A stretch of 57,527 nucleotides of DNA from Paracoccaceae bacterium (GTDB lineage Bacteria; Pseudomonadota; Alphaproteobacteria; Rhodobacterales; Rhodobacteraceae): NCBI GenBank assembly GCA_029862205.1, contig JAOTXT010000024.1:1-57527 (forward strand), given 5' to 3'. The position numbers and the translations under genes were made by a program. Below the pieces are notes generated by a model. It saw nothing but the letters and a program-made list of their open reading frames with translations, had not been told where the DNA came from and made no database searches. This document shows positions 17,408 through 26,262 of the stretch, piece after piece; position 1 is the stretch's first letter; each line of letters opens with the position of its first letter.

Positions 17408-18360
17408 TCAGAAGTGGATCGTCAGGTCAGTGGTGATCCGCCATCCCCAGACCGAGGCTTCGGTGCCGCTCGTTCCGGTGATGTTGTTGCTCAACACGTT
17501 CTTCTCGAAGGCCGCGCCGAATAGAATATTGTCCGAGAGCCGCGCCCGCGCGCCGACCGCGAGCGTCAGGATCTCCTCCGGGTCGGACGCACCGATGTCG
17601 AGGATATCGACGCCGGTCAGGTTGCTGCCCGGAATCTGATTGCCGCCATCCAGCGGAACGAAGAGGTTGGCCTCGATCAACGGAAAGATCCCCGGCATCA
17701 CCTCATAATCCGCGTGGGCCGAGGCGTGCAGGAAGCTCCAATTATCGTCCGAGAGCGCCATATTCGCCCCGACCGAGCCCTGGAGCTGGAAATCGCCGAA
17801 CAGCTGAGCCGCAGTGGCGAAGACATCCACGTAGCCGTTGCCGGTGCCGTTGAGTTCCAGCCCCCGGTCTTGAGCGTGCCTACGGGGATGGTGTAGCGCG
17901 CGCCGAGCGTCGCGATGCTGCCGGCTTCGGGATCGCTGATGACCGCGTATTTCAGGCCAGCGGTGATGTCGTTCAGCCCGCTATCGTCCGGCAGCGTGTT
18001 GTCAAAGTCGAGCCAGCTATAGCCGTCAGCGGTCGCGATGAAGCCCAGTCTCTCGGTCAGAGCGACGCGGGCCTGCAAGGCCACCACATTGGCGTTGCCG
18101 CCACCGGTCAGGAAATCGTCCGGAATGTGATGGTAGATATAGATCGGCCGCGCCTCGGTGGTGATGAACGGCGTCTCGTTGAAGAGCGGATTGGTTACTG
18201 GCGGCACGTAGCGCGAAAAGCCATCATCGCCAAGCGACCCAGTCAGGTCGAGGCCCTCTGCGGCCGCCGGAGTGCTCGCGAGAGCCGCCGCCAAGGCGAG
18301 CGCGGGGACGCCGGCGCCGCGCAGGATACCGGGCAAGCTTTCGGGCAGGTAATTCGTCAT
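17408..18360 (-). pseudogene. Outer-membrane beta-barrel-like protein gene, frameshifted at a G run
   Basis: Two overlapping frames together encode one protein of about 317 residues. The first (start 18360, GGAG before the ATG) has a signal peptide (GVPALALAAALASTPAAAEG) and reads through GARYTIPVGTLKTGG. The second carries the rest, from LELNGTGNGYVDVFATAAQ to DLTIHF. The final phenylalanine and alternating beta pattern (LTLAVGARARLSDNILFGAA) fit an outer-membrane barrel. Adding one G to the five-G run (17861-17865, as C on the plus strand) restores one continuous frame. This may be a sequencing error, a recent mutation or phase variation. The family is not identified; a porin-like or transporter-like role is inferred. 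Confidence 0.75.
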
Positions 18361-18426
18361 CTCTGTCTCCGTCATTTGTTTTATTGTGCGGCGCGGCGGG
18401 ATTCCCGTTCAGGGATTCCAGCGCCA

Positions 18427-18471
18427 ATGCAAATTTAACCACGGTCAGAGACGCAGATTATTGATTTGCAT
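18427..18471. promoter_or_regulatory. Spaced inverted octamer in divergent promoter region
   Basis: ATGCAAAT (18427-18434) and ATTTGCAT (18464-18471) form perfect 8-base arms with centres 37 bases apart, between the outer-membrane gene and the VOC gene. It could be a pair of regulator half-sites; no regulator is identified. Confidence 0.35.
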
Positions 18472-18583
18472 CACGAAATTAGCGCTGACGTTCCAAGTGT
18501 TGCGCCTTTGCCGCACCGCAACGATGGTCGATAGTTTCTTGCCCGGCCCGAAGGCCTATACTGGGCGGCAAAGGAGGCTCGCA

Positions 18584-18982
18584 ATGCGCATTCTCGAGAC
18601 CGCGCTCTATGCGGAGAACCTGGAAGAGACGGCGGATTTCTACGAGCAGGTCCTGGGGCTGGAGCGCTTCGCCGAGGTGGCGGGGCGGCATGTCTTCTTC
18701 AGGGCTGAAGGCCAAGTGCTGCTGCTGTTCCGCCCCTCGGCCACATGCCTCCCGCCCGGGGAGGGTAAGCTGCCGGTCCCGCCCCACGGAACGACCGGGC
18801 CGGGGCATGTCTGCTTTGCCGCCAGCGCGGCGGAGATCGAGGGTTGGGTGGAACATCTGACCAGCCACCGGGTCGAGATCGAGAGCGCCTTCGACTGGCC
18901 CCAGGGCGGGCGCTCGATCTATTTCCGCGATCCGGCGGGCAATTCGCTGGAATTCGCCGAGCCCAGGATTTGGGGATTGTGA
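18584..18982 (+). CDS. VOC-superfamily protein (glyoxalase/dioxygenase fold)
   Basis: AAGGAGG stands eight bases before the ATG at 18584; a longer open frame begins at 18386 but is not needed. The 132-residue product is one VOC unit: ILETALYAENLEETADFYEQVLGL, then FFRAEGQVLLLFRP, GPGHVCFA and the metal-ligand end FRDPAGNSLEFAEP. Members bind a divalent metal and act in glyoxalase, fosfomycin-resistance or ring-cleavage reactions; the specific substrate is not evident. Confidence 0.88.
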   Translation: MRILETALYAENLEETADFYEQVLGLERFAEVAGRHVFFRAEGQVLLLFRPSATCLPPGEGKLPVPPHGTTGPGHVCFAASAAEIEGWVEHLTSHRVEIESAFDWPQGGRSIYFRDPAGNSLEFAEPRIWGL

Positions 18983-19129
18983 GGCGGCGGCCTGAAGCCC
19001 GCCTATCGAAGCGTCGGCGCGGCGTCCAAAGGCGGCGGAAATTTTGATCTAGGCCAATGTCGCGCGTGCAATTCGGCGTTACGGACTGAGGACACGGTCA
19101 ACGAGCCGGCGCAATCTGGGTATCGCGAC

Positions 19130-19906
19130 ATGGAAACAATCGATCAGGCGGCGGGCCCGCCGCAGCTCCGGGATCTTACCTCGGCGGATATCACCGGCGC
19201 GCTCAGGGCGGGCGTGAAGGATTTCCGGACCGCGCCGGCATTCGGGCTGTTCTTCGGAGCGATCTTCTCGCTGATCGGGATCGTGATATTCCTCCAGCTT
19301 CTGGTTTGGGAATCGACCTATTGGGTCCTGCCGATCGCCGCCGGGTTCCCGCTGGTCGGGCCGTTCCTGGCGGCCAGCCTCTACGAGGTCAGCCGGGTTC
19401 TGGAGAGGGGCGAGAAGCCCGATTGGGCGGCGGTCATCGCGGCGCCGTTCCGGCAAGGCTCGCGCCAGATCCAGTGGATGGCGTTCGTCTCGGTCTTTTT
19501 CTACATGGTCTGGGTCTACATGGCGCATCTGATCTTCGCGCTGTCGTTCGGGCTGAGTCCACTGACCAACGTGACCTCGTCGGCTGAGCTCCTCCTCAGC
19601 AGCGAGGGGATCCTGATGATCGGGCTCGGCTCGGTGATCGGCGGCGGGCTCGCCGTGCTGCTGTTCGCCGTCTCGGTGATCTCGATCCCGATGCTGCTCG
19701 ACCGAGACATCGATGTGGTGACCGCGATGGTGGCCAGTTTTCAATCAGTGCTGAGGAACCGGGGGCCGATGGTGCTGTGGGGTCTGATCATCGCCGCCAT
19801 CACGGGCGTCGCGATGGCGCCGCTGTTCCTGGGCATGATCCTGGCGCTGCCGGTCCTGGGGCACGCGTCGTGGCATCTTTACACGCGGGCGGTCGAGCGG
19901 GGTTGA
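19130..19906 (+). CDS. DUF2189-family inner-membrane protein
   Basis: The 258-residue protein has about six hydrophobic segments (for example AFGLFFGAIFSLIGIVIFLQ and MVLWGLIIAAITGVAMAPLF). It also has conserved DUF2189 stretches: DITGALRAGVKDF near the N-terminus, PLVGPFLAASLYEVSRVLERGE, and the later LLDRDIDVVTAMVASFQSVL. The family is common in Rhodobacterales and related bacteria and its function is not established. No ribosome site is obvious. A twin-hairpin repeat follows the stop. Confidence 0.85.
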   Translation: METIDQAAGPPQLRDLTSADITGALRAGVKDFRTAPAFGLFFGAIFSLIGIVIFLQLLVWESTYWVLPIAAGFPLVGPFLAASLYEVSRVLERGEKPDWAAVIAAPFRQGSRQIQWMAFVSVFFYMVWVYMAHLIFALSFGLSPLTNVTSSAELLLSSEGILMIGLGSVIGGGLAVLLFAVSVISIPMLLDRDIDVVTAMVASFQSVLRNRGPMVLWGLIIAAITGVAMAPLFLGMILALPVLGHASWHLYTRAVERG

Positions 19907-19948
19907 GGCCGGCCCCGTGTGCGGCCAAGCCGGAGCACGACACAGCAT

Positions 19949-20022
19949 GTAGGGTGGGTGCTCCGCACCCACCGACCACGAATGGCCAACGCAAGACGGT
20001 GGGTGCAAAGCACCCACCCTAC
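19949..20022. repeat. Twin-hairpin palindromic repeat, copy 2
   Basis: This 74-bp element has the same ends as copy 1 (GTAGGGTGGG ... CCCACCCTAC). The hairpins are GGTGGGTGC-tcc-GCACCCACC and GGTGGGTGC-aaa-GCACCCACC, with an unrelated spacer. Stem sequences differ from copy 1 in paired, compensating positions. It separates the convergent DUF2189 and acs genes and may act as a two-way terminator. Confidence 0.85.
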
Positions 20023-20035
20023 CGGCGCAATACCC

Positions 20036-21976
20036 TTACCGGTTCATCCGGTTGTCGATCAGGTGGTCCACCACCGCCGGCTCCGCCAGGGTCGAGGTGT
20101 CCCCCAAGGACCCGTAATCGTCCTCGGCGATCTTCCTGAGGATCCGCCGCATGATCTTGCCCGAGCGGGTCTTCGGCAGGCCCGGCGCCCATTGGATGAG
20201 ATCCGGGCTCGCGATTGGACCAATTTCCTTCCTCACCCAGTTGCGCAGCTCGACCCGCAGCTCGTCGGTCGGCTCCTCGCCCGCCATCAGGGTCACGTAG
20301 CAATAGATGCCCTGGCCCTTGATGTCGTGGGGGTAGCCGACGACCGCCGCCTCGGCGACCTTGTCATGCGCCACCAGGGCCGACTCGATCTCGGCCGTGC
20401 CCATGCGGTGGCCCGAGACGTTCAGGACGTCGTCGACCCGGCCGGTGATCCAGTAATAGCCGTCCTCGTCGCGGCGGCAGCCGTCACCGGTGAAGTAGTA
20501 GCCCTTGAACATCTCGAAATAGGTGCTCACGAACCGGTCGTGATCGCCCCAGACCGTGCGCATCTGGCCGGGCCAGCTTTGGCCGATGCACAGCACGCCC
20601 TCGCCAGGACCCTCGATGATCTCGCCCTGGTCGGTCAGGAGCACCGGCTCGACTCCGAAGAACGGCAAGGTCGCCGAGCCCGGTTTGGTTGGGATCGCGC
20701 CAGGAAGCGGTGTGATCATGTGGCCGCCGGTCTCGGTCTGCCACCAGGTATCCACGATCGGGCAACGCCCGTCGCCGACCACGTCGTTGTACCAGTTCCA
20801 GGCTTCCGGGTTGATCGGCTCACCCACGGTGCCGAGGATGCGAACGCTCGAGCGGTCATGGGCTTTCACGAACTCGTCGCCCTGGCCCATCAGCGCCCGG
20901 ATCGCGGTCGGCGCGGTGTAGAAGATGTTGACCTTGTGCTCGGCGCAGATGCTCCAGAACCGGCCCGCATCCGGATAGGTCGGGACGCCCTCGAAGATCA
21001 GCGTCGTGGCGCCGTTGGCCAGCGGCCCGTAAACGATGTAGCTGTGGCCGGTCACCCAGCCCACATCCGCCGTGCACCAGTAAATGTCGCCGTCGTGATA
21101 GTCGAAAACATATTGGTGGGTCATCGCCACAAAGAGCAGATAGCCCGCGCAGCTATGCACCACGCCCTTGGGCGTACCGGTGGAGCCGGACGTGTAGAGG
21201 ATGAATAGCGGGTCTTCCGCGTTCATCTCCTCGGGTGGGCAATCGGCCGAGACACCCTCTTCCGCCTCGTGCAGCCAGATGTCGCGGTTCGGGTCCCAGG
21301 CGATATCGCCGCCGGTGCGCTTGACCACCAGCGTTTTCACGTCCGGCATGTTCGCCAGCGCCTTATCCGCGTTCACCTTCAATGGTGTGTTGCGCCCGCC
21401 GCGCGGTGCTTCGTCGGCGGTGATCACTAGCTTGGCGCCGCAATCCTTGACCCGGCTCGCCAGCGCGTCCGGACTGAAGCCGCCAAAGACCACCGAATGC
21501 ACCGCGCCGATCCGGGCACAGGCCAGAATCGCGTAAGACGTCTCGGGGATCATCGGCATGTAGACGATCACCCGGTCGCCCTTCTTGACACCCAGGTTCT
21601 TCAGCACATTGGCGAACTTGCAGACCTCCGTATGAAGTTCGCGATAGGTGATGAAGCGCGACGGGGCCTCGGGGTCATCCGGCTCCCAGATGATCGCGGT
21701 CTGGTCGCCGCGCTTCTCCAGATGCCGGTCAACGCAGTTGGCTGAAGCGTTCAGCGTTCCGTCCTCGAACCACTTGATCGAAACATTGTCATAGTCGAAC
21801 GAGGCATTGCTCACCTTGGTCGGCGCCTTGATCCAGTCCAACCGCTTGGCGTGCTCGCCCCAGAAGCCGTCCGGGTCCTCGATCGAGGCCTTGTACATCT
21901 CATTGTATTTCGCCTCGTTGATCAGGGCGCGGGCCTTGGCGGCTTCGGGGATTGGGTGCGTGACGACTTCGCTCAT
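20036..21976 (-). CDS. acs: Acetyl-CoA synthetase (AMP-forming)
   Basis: The 646-residue enzyme activates acetate with ATP and CoA to acetyl-CoA in the cytoplasm. The length and all core motifs match Acs: the phosphate-binding [44 protein letters not shown] and [19 protein letters not shown]. The C-terminal [16 protein letters not shown] contains the lysine (about 607) that is reversibly acetylated in homologues. CCTCCC on the plus strand gives a ribosome site just before the ATG. It is divergent from a RidA-type gene over 259 bases holding the palindrome TTGCAGTGCAA. It may supply acetyl-CoA while ppdK supplies PEP. Confidence 0.97.
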   Translation of the reverse strand: MSEVVTHPIPEAAKARALINEAKYNEMYKASIEDPDGFWGEHAKRLDWIKAPTKVSNASFDYDNVSIKWFEDGTLNASANCVDRHLEKRGDQTAIIWEPDDPEAPSRFITYRELHTEVCKFANVLKNLGVKKGDRVIVYMPMIPETSYAILACARIGAVHSVVFGGFSPDALASRVKDCGAKLVITADEAPRGGRNTPLKVNADKALANMPDVKTLVVKRTGGDIAWDPNRDIWLHEAEEGVSADCPPEEMNAEDPLFILYTSGSTGTPKGVVHSCAGYLLFVAMTHQYVFDYHDGDIYWCTADVGWVTGHSYIVYGPLANGATTLIFEGVPTYPDAGRFWSICAEHKVNIFYTAPTAIRALMGQGDEFVKAHDRSSVRILGTVGEPINPEAWNWYNDVVGDGRCPIVDTWWQTETGGHMITPLPGAIPTKPGSATLPFFGVEPVLLTDQGEIIEGPGEGVLCIGQSWPGQMRTVWGDHDRFVSTYFEMFKGYYFTGDGCRRDEDGYYWITGRVDDVLNVSGHRMGTAEIESALVAHDKVAEAAVVGYPHDIKGQGIYCYVTLMAGEEPTDELRVELRNWVRKEIGPIASPDLIQWAPGLPKTRSGKIMRRILRKIAEDDYGSLGDTSTLAEPAVVDHLIDNRMNR

Positions 21977-22072
21977 TTCTTTCCTCCCGTCTCGGCCCAG
22001 GGTTACGCGTTCCTTGCCGCGGGGCCTTTGCTTTCCTATGTCTAGCCGTGCGTCTTTTGCCCGGCAACTTTG

Positions 22073-22083
22073 TTGCAGTGCAA
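22073..22083. promoter_or_regulatory. Palindrome TTGCAGTGCAA in acs/ridA divergent region
   Basis: Perfect 5-base arms around one base. The TGC...GCA layout resembles published PhaR-type sites of alphaproteobacteria, which would suit acetate or storage metabolism. The assignment is tentative. Confidence 0.35.
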
Positions 22084-22235
22084 TATGTCGTGATGCCGCA
22101 GTCCTGCGCCAGATCGTTTCGTCCGGCTATCAGATTGATTTACTTGACCCTGCGTAAGGTTCGCGCCGCGCGTATTGCGTTGGCCGGACACATCCCCCTA
22201 GAGAGAGCAAGAAATTTCATCGGAGGGTTCGAATC

Positions 22236-22745
22236 ATGGCCGGAGCGATAGAGGCCAAGCTCGCGGAAATGGGATTCGCGGTCCCGGAGGCCAAACCGCC
22301 GCTGGCGAAATACGTGCCGTTCGTCCGGTCCGGCAATCTGCTCTTCGTCTCGGGCCAGATTCCGCTCGGCCCCGACGGCTCGCTGGAAAGCCTGATCAAG
22401 GGGCAACTCACCGGGGCCGATCACCTGGCGCCCGGCGCCGCGCCCGCGCCCGGCAGCCCGATGGCGCTGGCCTGCGAGGCGGCCGAGCGCTGCGCGGTCA
22501 ACCTGCTGGCGCAGGTCAAGGCCGCGGCCGGCGATCTGGACCGGGTCGCACGCGTGGTCAAGCTGACCGGCTTCGTCAATTGCGACGGCACGTTCCAGCA
22601 GCAGCATCTGGTGCTGAATGCGGCCTCGAATCTGTTGGGCGGGGCGTTCGGCGATAAGGGCGCCCATTCGCGCTCAGCGGTGGGGTCGTCGAGCCTGCCA
22701 ATGGGTGTGATCGTCGAGATCGAAGGCATCTTCGAGATCGGTTGA
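22236..22745 (+). CDS. RidA-family (YjgF/YER057c/UK114) protein
   Basis: The 169-residue protein starts ten bases after CGGAGGG. It belongs to the longer RidA subgroup of about 150-170 residues, with LPMGVIVEIEGIFEIG at the C-terminus, VRSGNLLFVSGQIPLGPDG near the N-terminus and VVKLTGFVNC in the middle. Canonical RidA deaminates reactive enamine/imine intermediates of PLP enzymes. The key arginine of archetypal RidA is not evident in the usual C-terminal position, so the activity may differ. It is followed at 18 bases by an uncharacterised gene, probably in one operon. Confidence 0.88.
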   Translation: MAGAIEAKLAEMGFAVPEAKPPLAKYVPFVRSGNLLFVSGQIPLGPDGSLESLIKGQLTGADHLAPGAAPAPGSPMALACEAAERCAVNLLAQVKAAAGDLDRVARVVKLTGFVNCDGTFQQQHLVLNAASNLLGGAFGDKGAHSRSAVGSSSLPMGVIVEIEGIFEIG

Positions 22746-22763
22746 ACGGCAAGCGGTCTTCAC

Positions 22764-23348
22764 ATGCTCCAACCCGATCCAGCACTCTCCAAACTGATCG
22801 AGCCGCTGCGCGACGCGGCGATCGGCGGGATTTTGGAGGTGATGGCCCGTGAACTCGAGGCCGGCGCCGATGTGGTGCCCGAACCCGAGTTGCGCGACCC
22901 GGCGGGGCGGATAAAGCGGGGCGGGCCGCTGAACCTGCCCAGCCGGGCCGACCTGATGGTTACCAAGAACGGCCGATCGCTGTTGCGCAAGGTCGAGAGC
23001 GAGGCGCCCGAGGCGAAGAAATCGCTGGTTGTCCAGATCGGACGCAGCTTCGAGGCGGACCTGCGCCCGTTCCTCTGGGACGCGGCGGTCATCACGGTGT
23101 TCGCGAAGCAGCCGGAGCCCAATTGGGCCCCAATGCGCCGCTGGTTCCTGGAATGGTTCCAGAGCCGGTATTCCGAAGTGGCGCCCGACCTCTACGGCGC
23201 TGTCCACCGGATGGAGGGCCCGCGCGAGGTCAAGGGCGGCTGGGCCTTCACGGTGGATTTCGGCTCGGCCCCCGCAGCGAGCCTGATGGACCTGATCATC
23301 GCGGTCTCGGAGACGGGAGCGGTGCGGATGCGGGTGGATCAGGAATAG
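22764..23348 (+). CDS. Hypothetical cytoplasmic protein
   Basis: The 194-residue soluble protein follows the RidA-type gene by 18 bases and ends before a convergent gene. There is no signal peptide or membrane helix. Visible parts include ALSKLIEPLRDAAIGGILEV near the start, LFRKV-type segment SLLRKVESEAPEAKKSLVVQ, and WFLEWFQSRYSEVAPDLYGAV. I do not recognise a family; the steady amphipathic pattern supports a real protein. Its partnership with the RidA gene is inferred only from proximity. Confidence 0.7.
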   Translation: MLQPDPALSKLIEPLRDAAIGGILEVMARELEAGADVVPEPELRDPAGRIKRGGPLNLPSRADLMVTKNGRSLLRKVESEAPEAKKSLVVQIGRSFEADLRPFLWDAAVITVFAKQPEPNWAPMRRWFLEWFQSRYSEVAPDLYGAVHRMEGPREVKGGWAFTVDFGSAPAASLMDLIIAVSETGAVRMRVDQE

Positions 23349-23388
23349 GCAGACGGCATTTCGCCGCCCCATCGCATCAATCACGCTG

Positions 23389-25317
23389 TCAGCGCCGGCG
23401 GCATCTCCTGCGGCCGGTCTCGCACGCGATCCTGTCCAGGACGGCGGGGAAGAGGCGTACGAATTCACCGATCGCTTCCCTCGGTGACCCGGCCCTGCCA
23501 AGTCCGGGGCGGCTCGGGCCGATACCGCGCAATTCCGGACTGGTCCGGTTTCCACCGGACCTCCGCGACGGCGCGGCGACCCACCGATCACGACCTGCAG
23601 CGATCCGCCGATCGCGTTCCGCTTCGGCGGCGCTCTTGGCCGCGCGCGCCTGCGCAAGCGCGCTGGCCCGGCGCTGCCATGCGCGGAAAAGGCCGTCGCT
23701 CATGTCCTCAATCTGAGCCGTTTGCTTTGCGTCGAGATATCCGGTCGGCGAATGACCATACGTCTGCTGCCAGCCGGAGATCGCCGCGCGTGTTCTTGGC
23801 CCGAATATGCCGTCGATCCCCTTCGGATTGAAACCAAGCAACCTCAGCCGCAATTGGAGGTTTGAACGGCCACGCCGCGTCAGACCGAGATCGTCTTCGA
23901 TGACGGCGAGCCAATCCTCCGAGGAGGCGGCAGACAGATCAAGCGGCACTGGACGGCTGATGTGCTCTGAACCCCAGCCGGGCGTTGCGCGTTCGGCGCG
24001 TGGGGCCGCGGCCGCGATCTCCGCCAGTTTCTCGTCGGAAGCGGCGGAAGGTTGATCGTGCGAAGCGCTCTCCACGCCGTAGAGCGGCGCGTGGATGCCA
24101 TCGACGGCGAATGCCCGCAGGGGCTTGGCCGGCTCCGGCCGGAACTGCGCAATCGCCATCTCAGGCCGATCGAACGCATCGGCCGCCGCGAGGGCAACCG
24201 CTCCAAGCTGCTGGTCGCGAAGGCTTTGATTTTCGATGGCCGCGAGCGCGACCGGCCGCACTGGCCTTGGCGCTGGAAACATCTTCGCAACGGCGGCACC
24301 GGGACGCTCGGACGTGCCCGTGGCCTGACGCCATGACATGCGTGGCGCCGGCAGGATCGCATCCTCCGAGAGAGCCGCGAGCGGTGAGGCCACATCGTTG
24401 AAACGTGCGGGCGCGGCGGCGCGGTGCGGGGTAGTGACCGCGCCGTCGGCCCAATCCAATGTAGCGACCAACGCTTCACTGCGCGTCAGCGGGCCGGGAT
24501 CCGTTGGAGGCGGCGGCGTGCTGGTTTCAGGCCACGCGACGATGACCACGAGCGCGGCGGCACCAACCATAGATGCAACCGCCAGCGGTTTTGGCGGTGG
24601 CTTCAAGATTCTGAACCGAGCGGCAGCCGGGTCATCGGTCGCGCCACTCCAGGCAATGATGTCTTGCGAACCCACCACCGCCTCGGGCACGGCGACCGCC
24701 TCGGGCGCCGCTTCTCGCACCGAGGTTTGCCCCGTCTCGCCGATCGCCGGATCGTTCGCGCTTCCGCGAGCTTCGATCTCCGGCTTTGCCGCCTCGATGG
24801 GCGCGGCGGCGTAATCGATATCGAGTCCCCAATTAACGAGAACCGGTCCGAAGCCGTCCGAGAAAATGCAGTTGTCATTCTCCGGCGGCGCCGCGAGCGC
24901 AGCCAGTGTCTCGACATCCGCCCGCTTCGCGTCGCCTCGTGCCGCGGACCCGTCCGCCAGTGATTTAACCTTGCGGAGGATCCGGTCCCGCTCGTCCACC
25001 ATCAGGCCGCGTTGGCCGGCTGGGACCATGTCCAATGGTGTCAGCGTTCTGCCAGAGCGCGCGCGCCAATACACCAGCGCGCCCGCGTCGTCGACGACCG
25101 GAACGGCGAACAAATTCAGCTCGCGTTCCGTGAGCGACAATCGCAAGAGCGAAACAATCCGGTCGTATCCCGCAGCCATCGGCCCGTCACCGGCATCCAG
25201 ATCTTCGATCGATCCCAATTGACGGTGGTCCGAAGCCAAAGAACTCATTTCACACTCACGCACGGACCCACGGCCAAATGGCAACGATTTCTGAAGGCTG
25301 CCGGCAAACCAAGCCAT
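23389..25317 (-). CDS. Large membrane protein with C-terminal peptidoglycan-binding domain
   Basis: The ATG at 25317 follows GGAGG, giving 642 residues. Residues 1-160 form a soluble region with DRIVSLLRLSLTERELNLFAVP and ending DNCIFSDGFGPVLVNWGLD, a pattern I have seen in proteins of unknown role. A single transmembrane segment follows at about 246-262 (VASMVGAAALVVIVAW). After a long Ala/Pro-rich periplasmic stretch comes a PG_binding_1 domain at about 480-536 (GFNPKGIDGIFGPRTRAAI). The C-terminal 100 residues are basic and Arg-rich. The domain layout suggests a cytoplasm-to-wall connector. Its domain matches the gene at 6227-7267 closely. Confidence 0.8.
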   Translation of the reverse strand: MAWFAGSLQKSLPFGRGSVRECEMSSLASDHRQLGSIEDLDAGDGPMAAGYDRIVSLLRLSLTERELNLFAVPVVDDAGALVYWRARSGRTLTPLDMVPAGQRGLMVDERDRILRKVKSLADGSAARGDAKRADVETLAALAAPPENDNCIFSDGFGPVLVNWGLDIDYAAAPIEAAKPEIEARGSANDPAIGETGQTSVREAAPEAVAVPEAVVGSQDIIAWSGATDDPAAARFRILKPPPKPLAVASMVGAAALVVIVAWPETSTPPPPTDPGPLTRSEALVATLDWADGAVTTPHRAAAPARFNDVASPLAALSEDAILPAPRMSWRQATGTSERPGAAVAKMFPAPRPVRPVALAAIENQSLRDQQLGAVALAAADAFDRPEMAIAQFRPEPAKPLRAFAVDGIHAPLYGVESASHDQPSAASDEKLAEIAAAAPRAERATPGWGSEHISRPVPLDLSAASSEDWLAVIEDDLGLTRRGRSNLQLRLRLLGFNPKGIDGIFGPRTRAAISGWQQTYGHSPTGYLDAKQTAQIEDMSDGLFRAWQRRASALAQARAAKSAAEAERDRRIAAGRDRWVAAPSRRSGGNRTSPELRGIGPSRPGLGRAGSPREAIGEFVRLFPAVLDRIACETGRRRCRRR

Positions 25318-25397
25318 GTAAGCCTCCAATCATTTGAACGTCATACTATTACAATTGAGGATGGAATCAACAAGTAGCGAGTCATAATAAGCGCTGG

Positions 25398-26135
25398 CTA
25401 TTTATCGTCAACTTTCCTAATCGTAACCGTGACCTCGTAAGTCTCGCCTGCGTCTTGGAAACGGCACCCCGGGAAGCCGGGATATGTGCGCGCCCGTAAA
25501 AGATTGAGAAATTCACGCCCAGTATAGGCGCGATCCAGGTCAATCCGGCTTGCCGTGTTGATCTCGCTTGACCGATGATAGGATCCGTCCCCAAAGGGCT
25601 GTGGCCGCGCGGCAATCGGTCCCGCGCGCAGCTCCGGATAAACCTCCTTGAACAGCGCCGCCGAGACCGCCTTTGCCTTGCAATGCAGATCCTTGGCGGT
25701 ATCGCACCAGTCATAGGAAATTTCGCGCTGAGTGATCACGCCGCCCGAATCGATACCTGAATCGACCGAATGGACGGTCGCGCCAAAGGGCGCCTCTTCG
25801 ACGATCGCCCAAAACGACGTGTGCTTGCCGCGATTTTGCGGCAGCAGGCTTGGGTGGGTGTTGACGAAGCCACGGGCGGGGATGGCGATCAGTTCGCTCG
25901 GTATGATCTTCGGCCACCAGGCCAGGATACCCACGTCCAGGGGCTGATTGAGGGCATCCGCCACACCATCGGCCGACTGATATACGAGGGTCTTTACCGA
26001 GTGCGCGCGCGCCAGCGCGCTGATGTCGTCCTCTTCCGTGGTGACGACCGCGGCAATATCATCCCCATAGCGCGTGAGCAGAAACTCAGCGATCTCGAGC
26101 CCGACGGTGTCATGTGCAAGCAACAGTGTCCGCAT
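25398..26135 (-). CDS. Formyltransferase-family protein (Fmt N-domain-like)
   Basis: The 245-residue protein has the N-terminal catalytic fold of methionyl-tRNA and sugar formyltransferases, which use N10-formyl-tetrahydrofolate. The catalytic triad residues are visible: Asn92 and His94 in FVNTHPSLLPQNRGKH, and Asp129 in VDSGIDSGGVI. It lacks the C-terminal tRNA-binding domain of Fmt, so it is not the initiator-tRNA enzyme. It most resembles sugar N-formyltransferases or GART-like small-molecule enzymes. No sugar biosynthesis gene is adjacent. Base composition is lower in GC than the neighbours, which hints at transfer. Substrate unknown. Confidence 0.82.
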   Translation of the reverse strand: MRTLLLAHDTVGLEIAEFLLTRYGDDIAAVVTTEEDDISALARAHSVKTLVYQSADGVADALNQPLDVGILAWWPKIIPSELIAIPARGFVNTHPSLLPQNRGKHTSFWAIVEEAPFGATVHSVDSGIDSGGVITQREISYDWCDTAKDLHCKAKAVSAALFKEVYPELRAGPIAARPQPFGDGSYHRSSEINTASRIDLDRAYTGREFLNLLRARTYPGFPGCRFQDAGETYEVTVTIRKVDDK

Positions 26136-26262
26136 CGCAGCCTCAGCCTATCTCCCCCTTAAGCCGGCCGGCCCTTGACGTTAACGGCGATTTTGCCACC
26201 CTGGCAGGGTATTTCGCGCTTGGCTAACGCTGAACCAACAGGACGGCGGGCCGAAAATCGGC

